From the NCBI RefSeq assembly GCF_018143015.1, contig NC_054748.1:11212967-11276966 (forward strand): a stretch of DNA of 64,000 bases, in the 5' to 3' direction. A program made the translations under genes and the position numbers. The DNA is from Lytechinus variegatus (lineage: Eukaryota; Echinodermata; Echinoidea; Temnopleuroida; Toxopneustidae). Below the pieces are notes generated by a model. It saw nothing but the letters and a program-made list of their open reading frames with translations, searched no databases and was not told the origin of the DNA. Positions within the stretch are counted from its first letter, which is position 1. Every line of letters begins with the position of its first letter. This document shows positions 51,001 through 60,745 of the stretch, in pieces.

Positions 51001-54000
51001 GGGGAGGAAGCATCCTGCCTGGAAGAATCAGAAAATGATTCGCCAAGAAGATACCAACTATGCCCGTCATCCTTCCGCTCTTCATATTGTGATCGAGAAC
51101 GACGAACAGGTGAAAAGAAACGAGTATCCCATCCTCGCATCCTTGAATCATAAAATGATTCTCTCGGGGGATCCCGCCTATATTCTTCACCCCTCCGTCT
51201 TTCTTCAGAAGGTGATGGAGATCTATGTTTGTTTCGATACCTACATGTAGGCGAATGTGATTCACGATCATCGCCCAAACGCCGGATTGGAGATTCGTTA
51301 CGATCACAATCATAATCATCCCGATAAGAGTGGGGTGAGGATTCGTAACGTCTCCCACGACGTGGAGGAGAATGATCGTGATCACTTGGGTAATCACAAT
51401 AATGGTAAAAATCCCTGTCTCGCAATGGAGAATTGTAATGACTGTCGTAATGATAATCATCCCTGTATCTTGATGGGGATTCGTAATGCGGTCTATTACT
51501 GCGACGAGGGGAAGACTCATAACGATCACCCTTTGAATCATATTGATGACGATCGCATTCGCCCCGCAATGGAGTCTCGCTAGAATAATCATCTCCCCTG
51601 TAATCATGCTGTGGGGAAATGGAGCGATCTCTCCGATTGTGGCGCGAATGGGATCTGTCAAGGTTATCCCTAGTTCTGTTAGCCTTGGGTTTTTCCCCTT
51701 GGCCGTTGTCATGACTTACTGCATCGCAATGAGCGTTGCGGTAATGCCGTGAACGTTGAGGGGAAATATCATGATCTTCCATCAACCTTCTTTTTACATC
51801 TCTAGAATTCCTCCTTTCAGGGGAATCTGAATAATTATCATATCTACTTGAGACTTCACGTTCATTCCACCAGCGATGATGATACTTATCTGACATATGG
51901 GAGGAATCATCGCTGGAGGAACTTGAATGGTAATGGTCATAGTCCTTTGACCTATGCATGTTAATTTAATGTTTAAACTTGTATTCCAAAAAGTTCAACA
52001 GGAGGTGGGACAATGAAATATTACCGAAGTCTCTTGGCGATAACTTGTACAAAATATATCTATATATTACAATTAATAATTCACCTACGAATTAATACTA
52101 AGTATTACAACAGATTCTTATAAACAAGCTGCAAATTGTAAATATTCAACCTACAAGTCGCAAGATACGTTGCGAATTGTAAGAATACAAGTCGCAACCG
52201 GATTTGCGAATTGTAAGATACAAGTCACAAATCAATTTGCAAGTTAAACAAGAAAGTACAAGCCGCAAATTGGATATGGTATGACCTGTACCCAACTTGA
52301 AAATTTGAGTGCACAAAATAATCAGAATGCTTGACTTTACGCAATTCGCGTAGCTAAAGCCAATTACTGAACTGGTAATACGATCAGCAAAATTGGGGCA
52401 ATAAATAAAGCACGCAATTCAAATAAACGCTAAGTGTACTCAGCGCTGTCAAGTTACATACACAAGTCTTAACTACGATGTGAAAATATTTACAATGAAA
52501 ACAGTTGAATACTAATAGTAATATAGATCTGCACTCGGAATACTGAGTAATTTCAGGATTCCGCTCGCACAAAATGCAAATTAAAGAAATATCAATGTGT
52601 ATGCTACTATGCTTTATTTACAAATTGATATGTTCATGCACCAATTACGAATTTATGTATGATGTAAGTTCTTGCACTAAAAATAACTTGAACGCCTCTT
52701 TGTTCTTGGAAAGTGCACGAACTATATTTATTTACAAGTTATACAAGTATCGATTGACAAGGAACTCTTGCTTGTCAACAGACAATAATTAATTGAACTA
52801 AACAACTTCAATTAGCCCACTTGGCTTTGATTCAGGCGTTCTTTCACCAACTAAACTAAAAGAACACTCAGTCTACTTGACTGTATAACAAATAAAAATA
52901 AACTGTTATGCAAGAGGTAAATTCTTATTGGTACTGAAATTCTTTACTGCTGCAAAATTCTCTTAACAGTACAGCAATAACAAATTATGTCAAATTCTTG
53001 AGTTTCAGAATTTTATTTTCAATGATGATGATCCTGAAATCCAAGAAACAAGTAATCGCTGCATTAAATCCTAAATATTTCCTTGATAAACCTTAATAGA
53101 TAATTTCAATGGCTCCAATAATTCCAATGAAATATTACTTGGAGCGAGGGAGTGAGATGAATGGAATCAAGCAATTAAATATACTATTAAAAACCAAATT
53201 ATCCCCAACATTGACTTATTAAACACCCAAGAATTATAATGACAATCGCCAAAAAGGTGAAAAAGAAGTCAGGATTACATGTATCTAGCTTCAACACTAA
53301 AAATAGAAACTTCTAATATAAGATGGTGTTCTTTGCCACCACAGGAATTAACAATAGGAAATTAAGCCAAGTCCAAGCTGAAAACACGCTTTAATCAAGC
53401 TAATATGTTTCAATAATCCAGTGGACAAAACCCTAAATTCCAAATGTAATCTCCTGTTGAAGCTAATAAATAATAATATAAATTGCTAACTGGTTAAACC
53501 TGCTAATTAGAAGAGCCCACGACTATCTTCATGTAGGGAGGCAACTACAAAATTTAGTAACAAGTTCAAACAGTGAAGCAATAATTAATATTAAACAAAC
53601 CCCAACTATTAATAATTATCTTTTAATTAGGGGAAAGCTTAATAAATTCGGTAAGAGCCTACTAATTATCAAAGTCAAAGAAGTCACTTTCAATTCCAGC
53701 TAGTGTGAGATGCCCAACATTGAATTTACAGGGGCAAATCCACAATCTAAAATCTGAACAGTCAATTGATGGCTAATTCCATTAAAAGACCTATCGAAAT
53801 AAAGATAATCCTAATTCACTCCACTCCCTTTCTTTTATTTTTATTTATTTATTTTTTTTTTTGCAAGAGCTAACGGAGGTTTAAATTGTGGGAAAAGGTT
53901 ATCAAAAACTAATTACTAGCCCCGATGTCTTGGAAATCTGCTCCCTCTGTTGATTACAAAGATAGAAAATTCCAAGAAAGGAGGAGAAAATTCAGCTTGG

Positions 54001-56284
54001 AAAATAAATTAGAATTGATAATTGGAAACTCCGATGTAACAATTACGTTCAGGAATTTCAAAAACAAAAGCAGATTCGCGCCAGAAACGCGTGTTGGAAT
54101 TTATGAATTGGAAGAAGCGGGCGCGAGCACAATAGAAAATATTTGGTCAATGACCTGCACGGCGATCCCTTTCACCAGAAAATGCCACACCCAAAATCAA
54201 ATTGAGCTCCAAATAATCTTCAAACTTATTATTTTCCACGGAAAAATACTAAAAATTGATCCCCAAAACAATTACTTTGCTTTATCTGAAAGCTAAAATT
54301 AAACTCGTACGATACGGCGTTGTGCAGCTCTATGCAGTTCTGCACATGTAAATAGCAGTGCAGCACAGCGCGAAAATTTTAACAATTACGGCCTACGCTA
54401 CAAAAATACTTATGTTTATCGGCAAAATAACCCCTACTTTACGAGAAAATAGCTTCACTCCTAATTAAATCTCAGTGAAAATACAATAATATCATTCCAA
54501 GTGATCAAAATGCAGCTCGTATGTCTGCGGATTTACGTGTCCGATAACTGAACACACGGCGGCGCGTTGACGTGTCCGATAATTGGACACACGGCAGCGC
54601 GGTGACATACACGGACATGCAAATAGGCCTATAAGAAATTCTCAAAAATCACAAAATACTCGATAACCGAGCTAAAAAATGTTATTAAATAGCGCAGTTT
54701 CGATGTAGACGCAGCGCCAATAAGGTAATCCTGCTTACCTTGGTAGTAGAGACGAGAGACATCACCGGTATCCGACGACGAAGTTCCTTGTAGCTCTAAA
54801 TCTCTGGTATAATCTCTTGTAGTGGTCTCAGTAAATGGTCTCTTGAAATGGTCTCTGCCGTGGCCCGGCAAAGCAGCTCTTTATATACGGGGCTGCCGGG
54901 CCTACGGCTGACTGGGCAGCAAGGGTTGTTGGTCGGGGGAAACAGGGGAATCAGGGGCAGGGTCTCCTGCCCTACAATGTAATCTTACCGATTAGGAACT
55001 CAGTCCCCTCAATAAAAACAAAATTCTGCATCAAAATTCCTGTTCACCGAAGAGCTTCATTTCCCCTGAAGTTGCAGAAAGAACAAAGTACAATGATGAG
55101 CTGACTGCTACTGATGGTGCTGCCTTGACAGCTGAAATCTGTCTGTTAGGAGGAATTTTTAAGCATATTTTTTTTTACTTTTCTTGGTTTCTCCTCCAAC
55201 ATAGTCGGCTAGCAATCTCACACAGTATGAGGAACTTGTGCCCCAATGGCTCAATGTATTCCCCTAAATACCAAGGTTCTGATTTTACTATAATGATTCT
55301 TACTTTGCTGTAAAATTGCACAGAGGTTGTGTCAACTTAAGACTTCAATCATTCATAGAACAACATTCAATGAATAATGTTGTATAATGGAAAACATAAT
55401 TCATTTGGGGGAATAGGTTCCTTCACTTCTTGCATTAACTTCATGAATGTCAAACATTCTTTGTTGGTAATAACTCATGTAGCCCACCCTCTTCCTGAAT
55501 AAGCTTAGCTTTCATGTCTTTTGTTTCTTATGAATTCCTATCAAACCACTATTATCGTTGTATGTAGCTGCGCTGATGGCAGGCAATCAAAGAACCTGGC
55601 TGATCCTGATCTGTTTTCATCAAAATTCATTATTTTCTAGCCTATGTTTTGAAAGATGGTTAGCTGACTGTATTTAATAAAATTGTATTCATCATTTCTT
55701 CCTTTTCAAATTTCAAAAAGCAAAATTTTAGGAGAAATCGAGCTGATTGAAGAAGGTACAAAATTACACTCTTTTCATCATAGACGCTGTAGTTAGCTAG
55801 GGCGTCGGTACAAGCTCAACATCCGTCTGTGTACTACTATTATGTCAGGACAACAAAATCAGTGAAAATGGTGAACTTGATCTTGAAAAACTCCTCCAAA
55901 ACAGCTGATTTATCAGTCTCTAGCCAGCGGTGAATTACGATGCTTGCCAAATCAAATGTGCACTACACACAGTAATACAGAGACAGAGTAACACTAGTAA
56001 TACAGGTACTGCTAAAACAATTATCTTTTCTTTCTTTCTTTCCTTCTTAACACACGAGGTGACGAGCAGCGCGCAAGCGCGCATGACATGCATGAAGTTA
56101 GTCGTAATAGTTTTACAAACACAAATTTCAATAGGTGGGAATAAATAAAGAAAACGTGAAATTCGGGTAACAAAACAATAATTATTCAAATATTTTTTCT
56201 CTTTGTCCAAAGTAATAATGTAAGTTTACGTTAATTACTTACTTGTTCTGCCTCAGGAATATTGATAAAAGCCGGTAAACTCAT
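42093..56284 (-). CDS. EIF3M: eukaryotic translation initiation factor 3 subunit M
   Basis: eIF3m is a PCI-domain subunit of the eIF3 complex, which assembles the 43S preinitiation complex in the cytoplasm. Ten exons join in phase: 56284-56243, 47799-47664, 46915-46777, 46366-46243, 45633-45539, 44872-44689, 44153-44072, 43690-43547, 42856-42796 and 42222-42093, giving 378 residues (human 374). Matching blocks are [14 protein letters not shown] (start), [92 protein letters not shown] (PCI winged helix) and [13 protein letters not shown] near the end. Intron 1 is 8.4 kb because an LTR element lies in it in the same orientation. All introns keep GT/AG borders, and the gene looks whole. Confidence 0.96.
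42901..43146. repeat. 60-bp tandem repeat, four copies
   Basis: Unit length 60 bp, with phrases TACAATCACTTGTAAAGAAT and GATGGTATCTTTACATCTAT. The copies differ at a few positions. Lies in the intron before the ninth EIF3M exon. Confidence 0.9.
47041..47163. mobile_element. small MITE in EIF3M intron 2
   Basis: Inverted ends CTACCAGTCAGCCATCTTTA and TAAAGATAGCTGACTGGTAG, 123 bp long. No clear duplication beside it. Confidence 0.6.
47860..48134 (-). repeat. 3' LTR
   Basis: 275 bp, runs TAATCGGTAAG to GGATTACCTTA on the minus strand, so it lacks the usual TG..CA ends. Nearly identical to 54721-54994. Confidence 0.9.
49809..51959 (-). CDS. Arg/Ser-rich coiled-coil protein carried by the LTR element
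   Basis: A single uninterrupted frame of 716 residues, starting [20 protein letters not shown]. Residues 1 to about 400 are very rich in Arg, Ser, Asp, Tyr and His, with many SPxR and RSxS words (for example [12 protein letters not shown] near 250), like the RS domains of splicing factors. At about 503-550 there are two tandem copies of a KGPSGxNxQxPPPSEA unit. About 566-612 is a likely coiled coil ([33 protein letters not shown]). No zinc knuckle, protease or polymerase motif is present. It may stand in place of a gag-like protein, or be a captured host sequence; I do not recognise it. A donor-like GTAAGG lies near its end, so the transcript might be spliced. Confidence 0.75.
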   Translation of the reverse strand: MHRSKDYDHYHSSSSSDDSSHMSDKYHHRWWNEREVSSRYDNYSDSPERRNSRDVKRRLMEDHDISPQRSRHYRNAHCDAVSHDNGQGEKPKANRTRDNLDRSHSRHNRRDRSISPQHDYRGDDYSSETPLRGECDRHQYDSKGDRYESSPRRSNRPHYESPSRYRDDYHYDSHYNSPLRDRDFYHYCDYPSDHDHSPPRRGRRYESSPHSYRDDYDCDRNESPIRRLGDDRESHSPTCRYRNKHRSPSPSEERRRGEEYRRDPPRESFYDSRMRGWDTRFFSPVRRSRSQYEERKDDGHSWYLLGESFSDSSRQDASSPSSIRYSERKGKGQRQSSPRGSFSDPHRWNTPSPSPVHSRVSTEHPSTSHSRVRKNEGHHGSPPRSFYDNQYDQRRETRSPSSSRPSNSSGYSRASSSSEEWAVEDCKRLTPQSPHERLRDTRSPSSAHLQGISNGYQSDVSSGVSSVATSKPKQTCQRAKPLPSVTHTSSLKQIRATPGSLGYKGPSGENKQFPPPSEALTKQSSSLEYKHDKGPSGKNEQLPPPSEAHSKQSEMLEKVSANSINHRLIENRVTLLEYKMDFVLHRLKALDALESSVEYLTAKIEQLTSERSTIQEPSMGNPKGLPEAAKNQTSSMDLEKPVILVQSTPGQSVCCHGNEKPGPFEPKTLLNESVSITSEQSQGNDLGSEEWVRPRSQYVRTNPLPLFQSRQRSQLS
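52130..52280. repeat. imperfect ~34-bp tandem repeats in the LTR-element leader
   Basis: Four partial units built on TACAAGTCGCAA and TTGCGAATTGTAAGA, about 170 bp upstream of the start codon of the long frame. Confidence 0.65.
54533..54607. repeat. two tandem ~35-bp units next to the primer-binding region
   Basis: Each contains TGTCCGATAA, then ACACACGGC, and a GCGCG block; the second copy has the inverted pair GTGTCCGATAATTGGACAC. Confidence 0.75.
54721..54994 (-). repeat. 5' LTR
   Basis: 274 bp direct copy of the LTR at 47860. Contains a TATA box and so is the likely promoter of the element. Confidence 0.9.
54879..54887 (-). promoter_or_regulatory. TATA box in the 5' LTR
   Basis: TATATAAAG on the minus strand, in GC-rich surroundings. 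The same box is at 48018-48026 in the 3' LTR. Position and direction fit transcription into the element and toward EIF3M exon 2. Confidence 0.6.
55004..56242. other. EIF3M intron 1, part not made of the LTR element
   Basis: No gene or named repeat recognised. Confidence 0.4.
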
Positions 56285-56800
56285 GATTTTGTGACTTCTT
56301 TTCTCCCGTATGTCTCAAGGAAAATTAACACACGCAGCACGCGGGTAGAAATAAAATGAGATCTCAGGTATGTCTTTGACCAGTCAGGCATTAGGATACG
56401 TTTACAAGTGAATACGTTATAGTATTAAGAAAAGGTACCAGTCTTTTCATTTGTCAAAGACCCCCTCCCTTCCACCTTTTTTTTACGACGAACTGCCCCC
56501 CCCCCTTCCTTGCTTACCGCTTTCTAACATAAACTTCAAAATATTCGATGCATGCATCAAACTCATTCTTCTTTAGTACAATTCGGAAGTTACAGAAGAT
56601 TCTTCATGATCGAAAGAAAATTGAAAAATATTATATGACAAATTTTCTACCAGAAAATATTTCAAATAATTCGGTACAGGTTGAAATAAAAGTGCAATAG
56701 ATAATGCAGTCTTATCAGAAACAGATCCATACCCCATGTCATTATCAATATCAGTTATAAAATTTGATATTAGGTTTTGGTATCATGTTAAAGAAGTTTG
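56285..56800. other. upstream flank of EIF3M
   Basis: Should contain the promoter and 5' untranslated region, read leftward. Short C runs near 56460-56510. No TATA box was seen close to the start. Confidence 0.4.
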
Positions 56801-56807
56801 ATCCAAA

Positions 56808-56945
56808 CATAGATAGATAGATCGATAGATAGCATAGAGTTTGATAGATAGATAGATAGATAGAGAGATAGATAGAGAGATAGATAGATAGATAGATAGA
56901 TAGAGAGATAGATAGAGAGAGAGATAGATAGATAGATAGATAGAT
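56808..56945. repeat. GATA microsatellite
   Basis: About 30 GATA units with occasional GAGA and GATC variants. Confidence 0.95.
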
Positions 56946-57051
56946 GGATGTGTGGAACAGTCTCCCAGATGTAGTTACTGCTTCTTCAGTGATTGCTTTT
57001 AAGGATAGACTGGATAAGCATTGGGAGAAGATTGCCTATGACTTTGAGTAA
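56943..57051 (+). pseudogene. LINE 3' end (C-terminus of the reverse transcriptase protein)
   Basis: The forward frame reads DVWNSLPDVVTASSVIAFKD then RLDKHWEKIAYDFE and a stop at 57051. WNSLP...V..A.SV..FK.RLDKHW is the characteristic final segment of CR1/Jockey-type LINE ORF2 proteins. About 190 bp of 3' tail follow. Everything upstream is missing and replaced by the GATA repeat, so it is a 5'-truncated copy. Confidence 0.75.
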
Positions 57052-57249
57052 TTTTCGTTTCTTGTGTGTTTCCATGGAATTTTTCACTGTCTACGATATC
57101 CCTGCCAACCCTCCATGCCAATATAAGTAGCGCATCTAATTTTGTCTGAAGGAGAGCAGCAATAGACAGGCTTCGTCCTACAACATCGTTGGAGTAAACT
57201 AAACTAAACACAAAATGACTTTATAGGCCATTGTATATATGGATGGATT

Positions 57250-57960
57250 GGAAAATAAAACAACCCTCATTAAAAAATAGAAAAACTTTTTGATATATAG
57301 CAGGATTCACACACTGAAAATCAGAATACGTTGGTAAAATGTCAAAAAAAAATTGATCGTTGATGAATTTAAAGAGAGATATTTAAGATATTGGAAAGAA
57401 AGCCATGACCGAAAATGAAATATATAAATAAAAAAATTATTTCCTCTTGGGCATTGACAAAATGGAAATTTTTTCATCAAGCTCAGGATAATCTACAATA
57501 AATTGATCGAACAAAAAAGATAAAACATTAACAGATTTCAGTATCGGCTCTGCCCCTTGTCATACGAAATTTTATTAAATACAAATGATATGTTGAGAAT
57601 AACATTTTGTTAGCGCCCAAATAATCGGATTTATTTAGAATATGCATCAATAAATAATATGTATGATTTGCTATCCAAATTAGTATGGCCCAAATATTTC
57701 ACAAATTATATGAATTGCAGTTGATAATTAGAACGCCTGCTGATTATTATATGCAATGTAAATTGACAGATAATTGAGAGACAAACAGTGTGTGACTGCA
57801 TGTAATGGCCCGGTCTTGTAGTTGTTTAATTCGTGACTCTGCATGTTTAATGTTGAAATTTTTTATTTATCAATGTAACTTTATTTTTTATCATTGTAAA
57901 AATTATTAAAATTCTTTGATTATAATCCTGTATGGTTGGATTTGAAACTAGAAACTAATT
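57250..57960. other. AT-rich stretch, nothing recognised
   Basis: No gene or repeat family supported. Confidence 0.4.
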
Positions 57961-58059
57961 GCTTTTAACAGGTGGGAAATCAAGTATGAAAAATTGGCAT
58001 ACGGGTAAATATATTTTAAAAAAATTGTGAGAAAAAAGAAAGAGCAACCGTTATTAAAA

Positions 58060-58150
58060 AAAAAACCTTTTTTTTTGCTTGTCGAAATTTCCTTAAATTG
58101 GGAAAATGTGCCCTCCCTTTGGAAAATCCTGGATGCGCCCCTGTTGCTTA
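58060..58150 (-). repeat. dispersed repeat end, relative of 59380-59924
   Basis: On the minus strand contains GGGGCGCATCCAGGATTTTCC, CACATTTTCCC and GACAAGCAAAAAA in the same order as the start of the element at 59380. Confidence 0.6.
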
Positions 58151-58381
58151 AGGCATACATGCATGACATCGGGCTCGATACTCCTAAAAAAATAAATTCA
58201 ATAGAAGCAAAATAAAACTTAGGTCGCCAGTCATCACCCCTTCTGGGAGAAATTTTTACATTGAAAAAAAAAAATACCCCCCACCTTTCTTTGGTATTCG
58301 GATACGGAACTGCGGCAAACTGCAGAGTTGAATTGGAATATCAAAAGTTTTCAACTCGCGCTACGAACACGCGCTCGCATA

Positions 58382-58599
58382 CACTGTAAAAACGCTGTTT
58401 AAAATTTTAAGGACGTTGTTTAAGCCTGTCACTCTAACAACTGCTGTTCAAACTTTTTAAACAGATGTTTAAACTTTTTAAACAGTTGTTTAAACTTTTT
58501 AAACAAGTTGTTTAAAAAGTTTAAGCAATTACAAAAAAGTCTAAACAACCTGTTGTTAAAGTGACAGGCTTAAACAACTTGCTATTTTTTTTTACTGTG
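58382..58599. mobile_element. Tc1/mariner-type MITE
   Basis: Ends CACTGTAAAAA and TTTTTACTGTG, flanked by TA on both sides (58380-58381 and 58600-58601). Inside are several TTTAAACTTTTTAAACA units and a second inverted pair, GCCTGTCACTCTAAC facing TTAAAGTGACAGGC. Confidence 0.8.
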
Positions 58600-58601
58600 T
58601 A

Positions 58602-59379
58602 GTCATCAAATGGGTTACAAAAGGTACGTGTTTTAGTCCAGTGAGTCTAATCCTTAAATATCATATATTTTCAGCTCGCGCTTCGCGCTCGCTGGATTTT
58701 TGAGAGATCCTTTACACGAGTCACTCAATTAGTCCTGTCCTTAACAGTTTGGGTCAGTATATTCAGAATTTCAGTTCAGACTTTTATTGCGCTCGATTTT
58801 ATGAAATATGCAAAAAAAATAATATAAAAAATTCTTGTCCACCTTATTGTTCCACCGAAAATGTTCTTTTGCCCCCTTTGTTGGTGCCGCCACTGCAACC
58901 ATTCGGGGAACCGTGTCATGACTTGTTGGATATCAATTATCTGTTAGTTACCACATAAAATGCATGTGCTTGTCGATCAGCCAATCAAAATTAAATCAGA
59001 TCTATTACCGCAATAATTTGATGAAACGCTCCTCGATCAAAAACTCGAAGGTACTACAAAGGCACACCAGCAAAAAATATGTCGCTAAGCGTTAATCATA
59101 TTTTTTCTTATCTTTTTTTTATTTTGTTCTTTTTCTCTCACATCCCTCCCATTTTCTCCGCCAAGAAGTCGCTTCGGCAACTTGAATCTGCTTAGATCAC
59201 CCCCGTTTATTTGGTACAATTAAGTGAAGACAGTGGCCTTTTGGATCCTTCATTTTATGGATGAAAAACAACTGATCATATTTCTCCCTATACAGTATAG
59301 ACACTCTTTCTCTTTTTTTTTCGCTGTGTCTTTTCTTCTGTCTTACCTTGTTTTCTTTTACTTTCCTTTACGCTATATA
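58602..59379. other. intergenic stretch with a CGCGC motif
   Basis: Contains AGCTCGCGCTTCGCGCTCGC at 58674-58693; a worn cousin lies at 58352-58376. No gene seen. Confidence 0.5.
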
Positions 59380-59924
59380 CAGGAGCGGATCCAGGATTTT
59401 CCGGGGAGGGGGGGGGGCACATATTTTCCCGAGGAAAATTTGACAAGCAAAAAAAAGTTTTACCAAAAGTTGAATGTCATTTTGTCCACGTCTATTTGAC
59501 AAGCAAAAAAAAAGGGAAAAAATGGTCCTCACTTGTGTATGAACGACCGTGCTATAACATAACGACATATGCTGCGACTTTTAACAGGAGGCACACTGGT
59601 GTAAAAAAGAGATTTTGATTATGGTTCTCAAAGGAGGGGGGGGGGGGGGTCACATCTGGCCAAAAATTTTAGGAGGGGACAACCCAAAAAATTTTGACAA
59701 GCAAAAAAAAAAAAAAAAAGGTTCTGAACCCAAAAAATGTTAGGGGGGACTTAGGACTTAGGAAAATAAATTGACAAGCAAAAAAAAAAAAAAAAAAAAA
59801 AAAAGGTCATCAACAACAAATTTAGGGGGGACCGTCCCCCCCCTCCTCAAATTTAGGGGGGACACGTCCCCCCCCCGCTCCCGCCGCCTATGCTAGCCCC
59901 TCCCCCCCCCTTGGATCCACCCTG
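59380..59924. mobile_element. poly-G-rich MITE-like element
   Basis: Ends CAGGAGCGGATCCAGG and CCTTGGATCCACCCTG form an imperfect inverted repeat. The inside is a ladder of blocks joining a G run, a phrase like AAATTTAGGGGGGAC, and GACAAGCAAAAAA with a long A run. No obvious target duplication. Confidence 0.6.
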
Positions 59925-60151
59925 TCTCATGCTTCCCCACTTCATTTATACTTTCCCTCTTTTCTTTTTCCTTTTAGATTTCCCTTCCACTTGTTTCCCG
60001 ATCTTTCCCTTTTGGAGGGGGGGGGGGGCGGGGCAAGCAAAGCCTATAATGGGCATAAGCGTATATAGATTATAACGTCTTTGGGCATAGGATACCATTT
60101 CCAGTTTCCTTTTTGTTTCTCTTTATCTTGATCTCCCATTTTTACATTTAA

Positions 60152-60741
60152 AGGTCAAGTCCACCTTAGAAAAATGTTGATTTGAATCAATAGAGCAAAA
60201 TCAGACAAGCACAATGCTGAAAATTTCATCAAAATCGGATGTAAAATAAGAAAGTTATGACCTTTCAAATTTTCGCTTATTTTTAACAAAATAGTTATAT
60301 GAACGAGCCAGTTACATTCAAATGAGAGAGTCGATGATGTCACTCACCATTTCTTTTGTTTTTTATTGTTTTAATTATACAATATTTCAATTTTTACGAA
60401 TTTGACGAATAGGACCTCCTTGCCTGAAGCACAAAATATTAAAACAATGGAATTCCACGCCTTCAGGGAGGAATGAAACTCCATTTGACATGACAATGAC
60501 GAGGAAATAAAAATATTTCATATGATAAAACACAAAAGAAATAGTGAGTGATGTCATCAGTTCCTCATTTGCATATACCGACCGAGATGTGCATATAAAG
60601 TTCTGTTTTGTGAAATGAAGCGAAATTTTAAAATGCCAACTTTCTTATTTTGCAGCCGATATTGATGAAATTTTCAGTGTTGTGCTTGTTAAATTTTTCT
60701 CTTTTTATTCAAATCAAGTTTTTGTTGGGGTGGACTTGTCC
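60152..60741. mobile_element. TTAA-target fold-back MITE, copy outside the palindrome
   Basis: Same family as 16424-17012 and 24487-25067, bounded by TTAA at 60148-60151 and 60742-60745, with ends AGGTCAAGTCCACC and GGTGGACTTGTCC. Confidence 0.8.
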
Positions 60742-60745
60742 TTAA

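Larger units (their letters stand above)
47860..54994 (-). mobile_element. LTR retroelement, non-autonomous, with one long open frame
   Basis: A 7.1-kb element in EIF3M intron 1, same orientation as the gene. Flanking LTRs are 54721-54994 (5') and 47860-48134 (3'). GAACTCAG occurs directly left of one LTR (47852-47859) and one base right of the other (54996-55003), as a target duplication. Next to the 5' LTR is a TTGGCGCTGCG-type primer-binding site candidate, and next to the 3' LTR a GGGGGGAA purine tract. Inside are a 2.8-kb non-coding leader, the open frame at 49809-51959 and a 1.7-kb tail. No gag, protease, reverse transcriptase or integrase was recognised. The LTRs differ at about half a dozen places in 275 bp, which suggests a fairly young insertion. 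Its single long frame looks whole; the element cannot be autonomous. Family not identified. Confidence 0.85.

Noticed and set aside
51257-51583. 108-residue forward frame
   Set aside because: Antisense shadow of the RS-rich frame.
50879-51712. 277-residue frame overlapping the RS-rich frame
   Set aside because: A shadow in another phase of the repetitive Arg/Ser-rich coding sequence.
53925-54296. 123-residue forward frame in the LTR-element leader
   Set aside because: Opposite strand to the element and without recognisable domain; probably chance.
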